Part shown: positions 1 to 10,261 of the stretch, piece by piece
Numbering within the stretch: the first letter of the stretch is position 1
Layout: each line of letters opens with the position of its first letter
Assembly: GCA_963978545.1 (NCBI GenBank)
Contig: OZ021727.1
Location: 56,308,487-56,372,486 of the forward strand
Origin: Linyphia triangularis
Lineage: Eukaryota > Arthropoda > Arachnida > Araneae > Linyphiidae
Reading direction: 5' to 3'
Length of the DNA: 64,000 nucleotides
Notes under the pieces: model-generated
What the model saw: only the letters and a program-made list of their open reading frames with translations
The model's database searches: none
What the model was told of the DNA's origin: nothing
Translations under genes and position numbers: made by a program

Positions 1-317
1 TGCTAAATCATTCTTTTATCCAACCAAAACTTATAAAGTAAGTATATTTGAAAAATTTTCTTTGTCGTCAGCTTTTTCTTGTTTCAAATTCCTACACTAC
101 TAAACAAAAAGGTCACCTTACTTTAAAACAATAATGAAGCTAAAATGTCTGTCAATTTTTCAGTTGCAAATCTCACTATTACTTGGTTAAAATACACAGC
201 ACTTTATAGAATGATTCTTGATTAAGTGCAATAGGCCTGCTTTTACTAAGGGAAATGTAGTTTTTCGTCATTGATATTAAGGTTCAGTTTGTGAGCTCAA
301 CAATCTATACTTGTGCA

Positions 318-455
318 CAATAACGGCTAATCAGGCAGGGACCTACAGCTTAACGTGGATTTCGAACCACAACAAACATCCATGCCTAACCAAGGATCCA
401 AACCTAGCACTTTTGGCATACAAAGCCAGAGTGCTAACCCCACAGCCATCAGGTG
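318..455 (-). repeat. Degenerate tRNA-derived SINE fragment
   Basis: Read on the minus strand, this stretch has an A-box-like GGGGTTAGCACTCTGGC, a decayed B box and then GGTTAGGCATGGATGTTTG. The last part is shared almost exactly with the better preserved SINE at 56822-57003 (TTAGGCATGGGTGTTTG). The short plus-strand ORF here is translated SINE, not a gene: both copies give a HPCLT-type peptide. Confidence 0.7.
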
Positions 456-1084
456 GGCTTATTGACATTAAGGAGCATCAACAAGGTAAGGTGTCTTTAG
501 AATGCAAACAGTAATTGAATTAATTATGGAATTTCAAAGAACCAGTTATTTTATTTGCTATATAATTACTTTGAATCGATTGCAAAAAGTTTCTACAAAC
601 TATATAAACTATTTTTTGGAATTTATAAATGGAATATGATGACTGAATCAAATATTTGTTTCTAAATTGCAGAAAAACAAGAACAATATTAGTAAACAAC
701 TTATTTATATTGGTACTCCTCTGTTAAACGGGTGAAAGACAAAAATCACCAAACTGCAGCGATATCTCATTCAAATTAATAGCCTTCAAATCCTTTATAA
801 TTCTTATAACATATCGTTATAGATTTTATGCAGCAACCCTATAACAAACCATAAATATTTAGGCTTGGCAACACATTTACACATCATTTAGGCTTGATGA
901 CAATTGGTACCCGTCTAACGAAAAGTACCTTTATATTCCTTTAATATTGATTAAACTAATAAGAATGCGAGATTAAATTTTTATATAAAAATTATAAAAA
1001 AATATTTCCTTTATTTATATAAATTATAAAATTATCTCCAACATTTTATTAATATTTCAAATTTATAAGAGCTGAAATAATTAC

Positions 1085-1715
1085 CTAAATAAAGAGGAGA
1101 GTTCTTTCTTTTTACGCTATCATCCATGTATGGCAAACCAACTGTATAATAAGCCATAGAGCCAAAACCATTTAAGAAGTTTGCAAAAAAGAGTACAACA
1201 ATAGCTGTGACATTTTGCGATAACCGAGAACAGCTCTCATTCTTTCCATCTTGATCACATAACATACTATTTTCGGAGAAACTTCGAAATGACTTAACAT
1301 TAGAACCAAATAAAAAATAGGGCAAAGAACTAAGAAAGCAACTGAAAACCGTTATCATCATACCAAATGTGACTAGTCTAGGCTTATGAACATATTTTCC
1401 ATAATAACCAACAAGTATTCCAAATAAAGCTGGGCTTAAATTATCGGCAATAAGAATTATGCCTGTAATCCAACTGTCAAAGGAATAACGTTTTTCTAAT
1501 GTTGACAAAATTCCAATAAAATAAGTAAAATAAGCTCCTTGTAAAATGCCAATAAAGGAAAAAAATAATAAGAAGTAACGGGGATGTGCACATAATTGAA
1601 GACATTTAGGGTGACAATTGCCAAATCCACATGAAGTTTCTTTATTATTTTCCGAAGAGACTGTCTCGCAATCACCAGAAATAAAGGAAGAATCCTCCAT
1701 GCTTATATCCTGCAT
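1085..1715 (-). CDS. Organic anion transporter (SLCO/Oatp family), first coding exon, partial
   Basis: This is the N-terminal coding exon of a sodium-independent organic anion transporting polypeptide, a 12-transmembrane plasma-membrane carrier for amphipathic organic anions. It encodes about 210 residues. A polar N-terminal tail of roughly 45 residues is followed by hydrophobic segments beginning at YFLLFFSFIGILQGAYF, then FGILVGYYGKYVHKPR and FFANFLNGFGSMAYYTVG. The exon ends in DDSVKRKNSPLYLG, a strongly conserved family signature. The start ATG at 1715 is preceded by an in-frame TAG, and the nearby ATG at 1719 is out of frame. A good donor (AG|gtaatt) follows base 1085 inside the final Gly codon. 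NVT and NES in the extracellular loop are possible N-glycosylation sites. Family full length is about 650-700 residues, so most of the gene lies beyond the left edge. It is divergently arranged with ATG10. The family is certain; the subfamily is not resolved. Confidence 0.93.
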
Positions 1716-2564
1716 GCATTTAATGAAATTATTATTCTAACGTGTGCTTAGTTATAACTACCGGTGGGACAATTCACAAAAATGTAAAAAAAAAAAAAAA
1801 AAATTGCGCGAATTATAGACAATCATAAACTTCAACAGTCTTTAAAGCAGTATTTAAACACACTTTAGTAATTCATTCTAAATTAATAGAAATTTTATTC
1901 AAACTATACTACTTTTGTTCATTCAAATTATAAGTAAACATTAACACAGCATATATATTGCCAGTTGCACTTGCAACGTGCGAAAATATTTTTATAAATG
2001 GATGGACTACATTTTACTCTGATTAGTGTCTGTTGAATCATCTAAATTTTTTGCCGTGGACAATTTACGTGTTTTATGAAAATATATATTAAAACATCTT
2101 TAATTTTTTTTTTTTTTTTTTACATTTTTACAAAAAGAAACTAACAATCCTAACTGCACCCGCCCAAACACTATAAAAAGTGTAAACAAATTGTCTTGCT
2201 TTAGTATCAATGGTTTTAGTATCTTTTTTAAAAAGGTTTAATTTAAGTGAGTTTTAAACCCTTTTGAATTTTTTATTTCATTCTGTTCTAGAGGGCATTA
2301 AATTTACAACTATTAACTTATGACAGATCCCCTTCTCTGCCCAAATAAAATAATATCTCCGTTTTGAAGGTAATTTTTTGATTGCCTTATAAAAACTTCG
2401 TTTCATACCGTGTAAAAGCAGAGTAACATGATGCTCAGTTGGTTTTTATTCTCATATGAATAAGGAAAGGACCAATCACCAAGCAGACAGAATCTAAGCT
2501 GTACTTAATATTTCAATGCAACTTCACCCTCATTTTTAATCATCCAAATGAGCCCATATAGAAA
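1716..2564. other. Intergenic, upstream of Oatp; no gene seen
   Basis: AT-rich spacer that must hold the 5' UTR or promoter of the minus-strand transporter. It contains two homopolymer runs (poly-A near 1786-1802 and poly-T near 2106-2122). No ORF or motif strong enough to name was found. Confidence 0.5.
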
Positions 2565-4533
2565 ACTAGCTGAATACCCGTGCTGCTCTACGAAATTTTA
2601 CCTTATGCATTTTAGCAATCAAAAGACATTCATTTATTTTACACTTCAGACGCTTGCTTCCATTTCGATCCCGACAATTTGAATTATCAAAATAGGAACT
2701 TTCCTTTGTTGATATTTTTTCCAAAATTAATATTTGAGAATATATATTGGAAATGAGACATTTGAATATCCCTCGTTTAGAACACTTTGGATATTTTTAA
2801 TAATAACTAATTTTTAATAACTAATTTCTTCTATATTTGCCCTTCTTAACATTTGCCCCAAATAACAGAATTGTGATAACATTAGAAACATTTTGGATAT
2901 CCCTCGTTTGGAACGTTTAACCCCTTTTCCACCCCTTAATGAGAGTTAATCTTGATCAGAACAGCTTACTTTTTTTTATGTTTGGCTTTTTTGTCATTTG
3001 CACCAATTTTCAATGTTGTGACCATATGGGAAATGGGACATTCGAATATCCCTCGTTTGGAACGTTTAACCCCTTTTCCAACACTTAAAGTGGGTTAATC
3101 AAGATTGGAATAGCTTAATTATACTACGTTTGTTGACATTTGTATCAGTTTTCAGAATTGTGACCAAATGGGAAGTGGGACATTCGAATATTCCTCGTTT
3201 GGAACGTTTAACCCCTTTTCCACTTCTTAAAGAGGGTTAATCAAGATCGGAATAGCTTACTTTTTCTATGTTTGGCTTTGTTGTCATTTGCACCAATTTT
3301 CAGAGTTGTGACCATGTGGGAAATGGCACATTCAAATATCTCCCGTTTGGAACATTTAACCCCTTTTCCACCCTTTAAAGTGGGTTAATCGAGATCAGAA
3401 TAGCTTACTTTTCTACATTTGTCTTTGTTGTCATTTGTACCAATTTTCAGAGTTGTGACCAAATAGGAAGTGGGATATTCGAATATCCTTCATTTGAAAC
3501 GTTTAACCCTTTTAAGTGGGTTAATTTAGATCGGAATAGCTTCTTTTTTCTATGTTTACCATTGTTAATATTTGTACCAATTTTCAGAGTTGTGAACAAA
3601 TGGGAAGTATGAGATTCAAATATCCCTCGCTTGGGACGTTTAACCCCATTTGGATCCCTTAAAGTGGGTTAATCGAGTTCGGAATAGCTTACTTTTACTA
3701 TATTGGTCTTTGTTGTCATTTGCACCAATTTTCAGAGTTGTAACCAAATGGGAAGTGGGACATTTGAATATCGCGCGTTTAGAACACTTAACCCTTTTCG
3801 ACCACTTAAAGTGAGTTAATCGAGATCGGAATGTCTAACTTTTTCTATACTTGTCTTTGTTGACATTTGTCCCAACTTTCAAAGTTGTGACCAAATAGCA
3901 AGTGGAACATTCGAATATCCCTCGTTTATAACGTTTAACCCCTTTTCGACCCCTTAAAATGGGTTAATCGAGATCAGAATAGCTTACTTTTTCTATATTT
4001 GTCTTTGTTTGCATTTGCGCCAATTTTCAGAGTTGCGACCGAACGGGAAGTTGTAAATTCAAATATCCCGCGTTTGGAACGTTTATCCGCTTTTCAACAC
4101 TTTAAAATGGGTTAATCGAGATCAGAATAACTTACTTTTTCTATGTTTACCATTGTTAATATATACACCAATTTTCAGAGTTCTGACCAAAGGGGAAGGG
4201 GGGACATTCGAATATCCCTCGTTTAGAATGTTTAACCCCTTTTCGATCCCTTAAAGTGGTTAATCGAGATCGGAATAGCTTACTTTTTCTACGTTTGTCT
4301 TTATTGATATTCGCACTAATTTTTAGATTTGTGACGATATGGGAAGTAGGACATTTGAATATCCCTCGTTTGGAACATTTAACCCCATTTCGACCCCTTG
4401 TGAAGTGGGTTAATCGAGATCGGAATAGCTTACTTTTTCTATGTTTACCATTGTTGATATTTGTACCAATTTTCAGAGATGTGGGAGAATTAGTGATGAG
4501 TGAGTCAGTGATGGCTTTGCCTTATATATATAG
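2565..4533. mobile_element. Non-autonomous repeat element with internal ~147-bp tandem array
   Basis: The stretch opens with ACTAGCTGAATACCCGTG and a following TCTACGAAATTT. The same head, diverged, recurs at 47677, so it marks the end of a dispersed element. The body is a head-to-tail array. Its far end has GTGATGGCTTTGCC followed by a TATATATATAGAG stretch. A conserved head, a minisatellite core and a distinct tail resemble Helentron-type non-autonomous elements (HINE/pearl-like). No terminal hairpin or protein was identified, so the class remains open. The ORF at 4256-4678 simply reads through repeat copies. Confidence 0.65.
2745..4490. repeat. Tandem array, period about 147 bp, ~11 copies
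   Basis: Each unit carries GGACATTCGAATATCCCTCG, then GGAACGTTTAACCCCTTTTC, GTGGGTTAATCGAGATCGG, AATAGCTTACTTTTTCTA, and CACCAATTTTCAGAGTTGTG. The GACATTCGAATATC block recurs near 3039, 3179, 3330, 3474, 3612, 3757, 3906, 4054, 4202 and 4349. Copies differ from one another by roughly 10-20 percent by eye, so the array is not freshly amplified. Confidence 0.92.
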
Positions 4534-4852
4534 AGATTTAAATGTGTCTGATAAGTTGATGTTCTGCATTTTGTGTCATCCCATTATGCCACATTCATCT
4601 GATAGCAAGTGTATGTATAAACATTTATGTCCAGGTTGTTGTTTTTTAATGTGTTTTGATACTGCAAATAGTGTATAAATCTGTTCTTAGTTGTCTTGCA
4701 TACTTTTGAAAGGCAATATTTTCTGTAATGAAGCTGCCAATTTTTGCTATAGGATCTTGTGTATATACACGTATTGTATATATATATATACCTTCATCCT
4801 CAAGCTCATCAGAGTTCCATGTACATTTTAGAATCTTTAAAGGTTATTTTTT

Positions 4853-5284
4853 CAGGGTGGCCACAGAACCGGGAAAACCTGGAAATCAGGGAAATGTCAG
4901 AGAGCTTTCAGATTCTAGAAAAAATCAGTTAACTTACTAAAATTTTATGAAAATCAGGGAAATTTTGTATTGTTTAAGGCACGTTCATCCATATTTTGGC
5001 GCTATTTACATGGAGGTTTGTAGTGGTAAGCCATTAGAAGTTTAATGTTATGGAATAATTTAAACTTTTTATTATGAGCAAAACTATTTTTTAAAAAATT
5101 GCATATTATCTCTTTAGCATACATGTTCTATTTGATCAGGGTGCCTAGATATCTGAAAAACCTAAGAAAATTAGGGAAATTTGGAAAAAAGTTTGCCCTA
5201 AAATCAGGGAATTTTTGAGAAATCTGTCGGGGAAATCAAGGAATTACCAGGGAACTTTTTTTCCTGTATTTTGTGGCCACCCTG
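4853..5284. mobile_element. MITE with CAGGGTGGCCACA terminal inverted repeats (hAT-like)
   Basis: The left end CAGGGTGGCCACAGAA and the right end TTTGTGGCCACCCTG form terminal inverted repeats. The subterminal parts are rich in the short words AGGGAAAT and TTCCCTGA in opposite orientations on the two sides. About 430 bp, with no ORF. The flanks are T-rich (TATTTTTT / CTTTTTTT), so a target duplication is only weakly visible. A second copy lies in inverted orientation at 44130-44551 and an eroded piece lies near 17270. The CAGGG start is typical of hAT elements. Confidence 0.85.
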
Positions 5285-5733
5285 CTTTTTTTCTTCTTTT
5301 TTTTTTCTCTTGGTGACGAAAGGACTTTAGAAGTTCTAATAAGAGCAATATCCTGATCCAGAAACTAACTTTGCCTTGCTTTTCTTTGACAGAAATGCCA
5401 TTGCATTGGTGTTTGTGATACAAGAGAAAAACAAGGGCAAAATCTGCTCTAACACCTTTACGGACTTTAAAAAGTAATTACTCTGTTTTTAGATGATTAG
5501 TTTTAATTTTACTCTTTACACTAATAGGCAAATACATTTTTATTACTACTGTTTATATATTTCCCCAGCTGTAATTATTATTACAATATCTTTTTTTATT
5601 TTGATTTCCCCAAACAATATTTCCAACTTTGATGGTTGTCTTTAATTTCAAAATGCAACATAACAATGTGTATTTTATCAAAATTTATAATATTATCTTG
5701 CATCAATTATATCTATTTTAACTTTTTTTTTTT

Positions 5734-5756
5734 TCAGAAAACTTTGATAAAAAAAC
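5734..5756 (+). other. ATG10: Probable 5' UTR end and splice acceptor of ATG10
   Basis: A run of T ending in TTTTTTTCAG immediately precedes AAAACTTTGATAAAAAAAC and then the ATG10 start codon. This fits a 3' splice site joining an unseen non-coding first exon to the coding exon. Confidence 0.5.
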
Positions 5757-6308
5757 ATGACTCTAGAATTTGAAAAGTTTAAAACTTATGCTCATGACTT
5801 TGTATCTATATCATCAAAGTTATGTGATGAATGGTTTCTCAGAACTCTAAAAATTGGTGAGATGGACGATTTGTATCTAGAAAAGAGAGTAGTAAAAGCC
5901 AGTAATGAAGTGCCTGAAACCAAAGATCATTCCAATTTGTGTGATGATGAAACAGAACAATTTGAACCAGCAATTACAACATTTGTATACCACATTATAT
6001 ACAGCCAAAGTTACTCTGTACCAGTACTTTGTTTCAATGCGCATCACCAAGATGGCAAATTATTAACTCTTAAAGAAATATGGAAACTGATACCAAATTG
6101 CTACACAGATGCATCTGATGACAAATGGAATATGCTGACACAACAAGAACATCCAAAATTAGGTATTCCATGTTTTATGATTCATCCTTGTCATACACAG
6201 GAATTAGTTTCCCCTTGTTTGACTTCAAATTATATTATAACTTGGTTGAGTATTGTTGGACCTGTAGTCGGATTGACTTTATCTTTAGAATATGCAAAAT
6301 TTACGTAG
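5757..6308 (+). CDS. ATG10: Ubiquitin-like-conjugating enzyme ATG10
   Basis: E2-like enzyme that receives ATG12 from ATG7 and transfers it to ATG5, an essential cytosolic step in autophagosome formation. It has 183 residues, against about 220 in human ATG10, in one uninterrupted exon. Diagnostic blocks are YHIIYSQSYSVPVLCFNA (residues 78-95), DGKLLTLKEIW, TQQEHPKLGIPCFMIHPCHT and WLSIVGPVVGL near the C terminus. The catalytic cysteine is Cys145 in the HPC motif. The start at 5757 is 23 bases after a polypyrimidine tract plus CAG acceptor, so an upstream non-coding exon is likely. A Met-initiated start here gives a normal N-terminal helix (MTLEFEKFKTYAHDF). The middle (residues about 50-70) is acidic and less conserved. 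An AATAAA signal lies 54 bp past the stop. Confidence 0.96.
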   Translation: MTLEFEKFKTYAHDFVSISSKLCDEWFLRTLKIGEMDDLYLEKRVVKASNEVPETKDHSNLCDDETEQFEPAITTFVYHIIYSQSYSVPVLCFNAHHQDGKLLTLKEIWKLIPNCYTDASDDKWNMLTQQEHPKLGIPCFMIHPCHTQELVSPCLTSNYIITWLSIVGPVVGLTLSLEYAKFT

Positions 6309-6361
6309 TGATAATTGCAATATTTGAAGAAGCTTGAGTACGTGTTAATGTTTTAATCTGC

Positions 6362-6367
6362 AATAAA
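6362..6367 (+). terminator. ATG10: Polyadenylation signal of ATG10
   Basis: Canonical AATAAA, 54 bases after the ATG10 stop codon. Further AATAAA-like words follow downstream, so the exact cleavage site is not fixed by sequence alone. Confidence 0.6.
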
Positions 6368-7319
6368 ATAATCAAATTAAAATATTATTTAAAAATTATC
6401 TTTTATTATCAAAACATTAATGCTAAATAAATTTATGGCATTATTTTTCCTTTTATTTTGCATATTATGAATCATTAAAGTTTTTATATTTTTCTGTCTT
6501 GTATAAATGAAATATCTATGTATCATTTACCCTACAATTGAGCTGTGGTACTGTAACTGACTTATAAAACTGCATTCTTTTATTAAAAAAATATATTTTT
6601 GCATGTGTTTTGAGTATTTGCAAAATCCAAGTAAAATTAGTTTTAAATAGTTCTAACTTTTCTAGGCAATAATTCTTTTCTTCAACTGAAATGTGAGTTA
6701 TTTTAATATATTTACATCTAGTTTTTTTATAGTAATTTTAGTTTCTTCTCTGTCTTATGAAAACAAAAAAACATTTGGAATTGTAGTTATATGTAGATAA
6801 AGGCTAAAATAATATGCAAGTGGTAACTTGAATCTGGTATTAAATATGTTCTCTGCGAGTCCTTTCTAAATTTAAATTTTGATGCCTTTGTATAACTGTT
6901 GATAAGAGCTGTCAAACACCATAAAGTGAAATCGCTTAACATGAAGTCCCATTTGACGCAAAATACAAGTTTCCTGTACGATGAAGCTTAAAATTAACGT
7001 TAATTTATTTGTTTTACATGAAATTCCTTTTAAGATTGCTCTTCAAAACACTTTTTTTATATGATCTTTATTATTTGAGAAGAAATTTAAGGTGTTATGA
7101 AAACATTCCTCAGGATGAAACCCTAGGAAACAGCAAAAATGCTGAGTGGTCAAATATCAAGAAAATCGTTATGAAATTAACTGATTTTGGCTCTAATTTA
7201 TGTGGCATTCCTCCAGAAACTGGTTTTGTGACATCACGTACCTCTCCAGTACCCAACAGTAAGTTTAGAAACTAAAGTCGCATAAACTCGGCCACATTTG
7301 CATATTGAATCTTGTCAAT

Positions 7320-7555
7320 ATGAGTCTGAAGCAGCAATTGTTATCGTTAGAAATGGAGCAAAAAATTTGAAATGAAATTGACGATAAAATCTTTTAAAAA
7401 AGCAGATATTACGGCCAAGTATGGAATCTCCAAGACAATCTTGTCAACAATTTTAAAAAATCAGGGAAAGATTGAAGCGGGTTACGCTGTAAATAAATTT
7501 TAACCTGTAAGGAAGAGGATCCCGACTGACAAAAATGAAGATGAGAAGTAAAATC
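7320..7555 (+). pseudogene. Fossil Tigger/pogo transposase fragment (CENPB-type helix-turn-helix)
   Basis: Conceptual translation across a frameshift and stops reads MSLKQQLLSLEME, then KKADITAKYGISKT and ILSTILKNQGKIEAGY, then PVRKRIPTDKNED. This is the layout of the N-terminal DNA-binding domain of pogo/Tigger (Tc1-mariner superfamily) transposases, which is shared with CENP-B. Stops occur after QKI and after the AVNKF block, and no DDE catalytic part follows. It is a decayed transposon remnant downstream of ATG10. Confidence 0.75.
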
Positions 7556-9090
7556 CACAGTATTAGATACACATATAGCTAGTATTTTAAATCTGCATTA
7601 TTTAGATAAAAAAGTGTTTAGATGGTTTACATGAAAAATGTCAGCAGTCTTTTTAATTTCGTGTTAATGGGATTTGATTGTATATGTTTGGGATGGCTTA
7701 GTGTTTGTAATTGTGTTTGTTCAATAGACATTCTCAACTCGAGATATCACATTTATTCACTTAACCCAAATTTAATTTCATTACTCTCACTGAATACACA
7801 AAATTTCTTGACTTCGGTTTTCTCTAGTATGCATACTATCAAAATGGTCGATCAAAATGGCAAAATCAGTCATGGTCGCAAAGTCCTCCAAGTTCCCAAA
7901 CAAATCAATACCTCTGGGGGTGGCAAATAAAATGTCATAAAGATAGCCAATTGAAAACTCAAGGTTATAACAAAAAGTTAATTATGTTGCTCCCCCTTGG
8001 ATGCCATCTACACCCACTGAAAAATAATTCATACCCATTGTTCACTGTTCGAAAAAAAAAGGCCGGGGGAGGGAGGATGCAAATTCTTGCAGACTTCACT
8101 GCCCTTTTACCTTGAAATAATTTTTTTTCTTCCAATTTTATTGAAATAAAAGAGTCATCACATGTTATATATTTTTCAAATCCTCTTATCAGTAGCTTTG
8201 CCCAACTTGTTTTTAAATTTAAAAAAAAAAAAAAAATTTAAACAATTGTAAAATTTGAAGTTTTCTTATTTATTTCTAACTTGTCTATTTTTATATGTAT
8301 GAACTAGTTATGTACCAATGGTAATTAAATCATCCATCCATTACCTGCATCATTTAACAAAGGTTGAATTTTTGATCTTGGGGGTATTTTATTATTCAAA
8401 GTCTATCAATTATGTACCAATTTATTCAAAATTCTAAGGTCAGTATTAAAATATTTCTATCATCAAAGGTCTACCAGTGTCTGATTTTTTTTTTTGCGTA
8501 ATACAATTTATAATTTTATATTTTGATTTTATACATGTACTTTCTTAAAAAAGTAATTAAAAAAACTGAGCGGGAAGAAGATATCGACAAAATACTTAAA
8601 CAATATTTATTTCAAACTTTTGTGATGGTACTTTTTAATGCAGTTTTTTTTTTTTTTTTTTTTGGTTATATTATTTTGAATTTGTATTTTCAAATTTATT
8701 TTGTAAACCTTTAGAAAATATTAAGTCGAGTATGTTGTTTAAATGGTATTTATAGTGATTTTTTTTTAATGTGCACAAAAATATTTTTGAATTTTACCTT
8801 TTAACTACATGTAAATATATTTTCCTAACAAAATACTCAAAAATGAGAAAATATCTAAGGTCTTAACACTATGTTATTTTTATCTTCTTTAGTAAAACCA
8901 TTTTCAGCTGAAGCATTAAAGATACTTATCTTTAAAGGACTAGTTAATTTTAAGGCAATAATTACTATCTAAATCACACCTTATTATTTTCTTTAATTAT
9001 CCTTCTACAATTAAAAAATTCATTTAAAAAGATACTTTTACAAATTATATGAATTCCAAAGTGTTATTTAAAAAATAATCAAACACAAGT
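7556..9090. other. AT-rich intergenic DNA; no gene seen
   Basis: Contains several homopolymer runs, including an A-run flanked by AAATTT words near 8218-8240 and a T-run near 8643-8663. Short ORFs here are poly-Phe or low-complexity and show no family resemblance. Confidence 0.5.
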
Positions 9091-10261
9091 CATGGTTCGT
9101 ACACTTGAAGGAGAAAAAAAATTCAAGCACTTTTCAAGGATGCATTATCAACACAAATACATTAAAAAAATCCAAATTTTTGTTTTTGTGGCAAACAGTG
9201 CATGTTCAAATCGAGTTAATAAAAAAAAATGTTTTTTAGGTTTCAATGAAAGAAAATGTTAAGGTTACAATAGAAAAAAATCTTCCAATATATCAGAAGT
9301 CCCATAAAAACGAAAGTAAAGTAGCTAGTACTCACTTGGTAATTACGCTAATATCGTATGCGAACATTCATTTAATTGTCTTGTTTCATCATATTGAGAC
9401 TTTCGTCAAATAATTATATAAAAGTCTTATTAATTAAACTGTCTTCCAGTCTACTCTGAAGGTTTGATTACAAATACTGTATATTATGCAGTTTTTTTCT
9501 CTCTGAGAATTTAGATGCAATCATCTTATCGGCTAACATGCAATTACATAATTTATCAATATTTTCATTTAATTTACAAGAACAGTGATTTCTTATGATT
9601 TTCAATGTCCATAGTATTTCAGTATCTAAAACTTTGTTTTCAATTACATGCGCCTTCGTTGATTGTTGCGAAATATATCCGCTTTTGAGGTATTTTTTAC
9701 CATTAGAAATAATTCAAACAATCCTCATCGAACTTGTTATAGAAAGTAAATCCATTTTTCACTCTTCACATAGATTTTAAAAGCACTTTCTCCCATCATG
9801 ACATTTTTGACACACAAAGTACATAGTGTAAAGTGCGAATCTACCACATAGGCTTCAATATTATATTCTGATTTTTATAAGCAGTTTCAATTGAAAATGC
9901 ACTTTCCTGCCACTTTTAAACAGTGCGCAAAAAATTAGAACTTATGATACAAAAACAAAACAAGAGATCACGTGATTTAAACATACTCCAAATACGTTGC
10001 GCATGCGCAGCACTGTAGTTATCAAAGGGGAGATTGATGAAATTTTGGTACATTCAACTGGCAATGTTTTCCTATTTGCTGATGGGCTTAACTTAATTCG
10101 AAAGATTTTGATCACTCTGTTGATCAAAAAATTTTTATGATGCTATATATTTAGAAAATAAAATTCAAGCACTTTAAATGTATTTTTACAGAATTCAAGC
10201 ACTTGAGAATGAGATTTTTTTCAAACACTTTCCAAGGTTTTTTAAAAACGTACGAACCATG
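9091..10261. mobile_element. DNA transposon/MITE with CATGGTTCGTAC terminal repeats
   Basis: The left end CATGGTTCGTAC and the right end GTACGAACCATG are perfect terminal inverted repeats. They are followed inward by opposed copies of ATTCAAGCACTT and TTCAAGG/CCAAGG words. The 1171-bp element is flanked by the direct repeat ACAAGT (9085-9090 and 10262-10267). The repeats recall hAT-like families, but the visible duplication is 6 bp rather than 8. Internal ORFs of about 61 residues show no transposase motif, so it is non-autonomous. Confidence 0.85.

Noticed and set aside
311..514. 67-codon plus-strand ORF
   Set aside because: It translates a reverse-oriented SINE; the same peptide signature appears in the SINE at 56822-57003.
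4256..4678. 140-codon ORF
   Set aside because: It reads through two copies of the 147-bp tandem repeat (internal WVNRDRNSLLFL repeats) and has no independent support.
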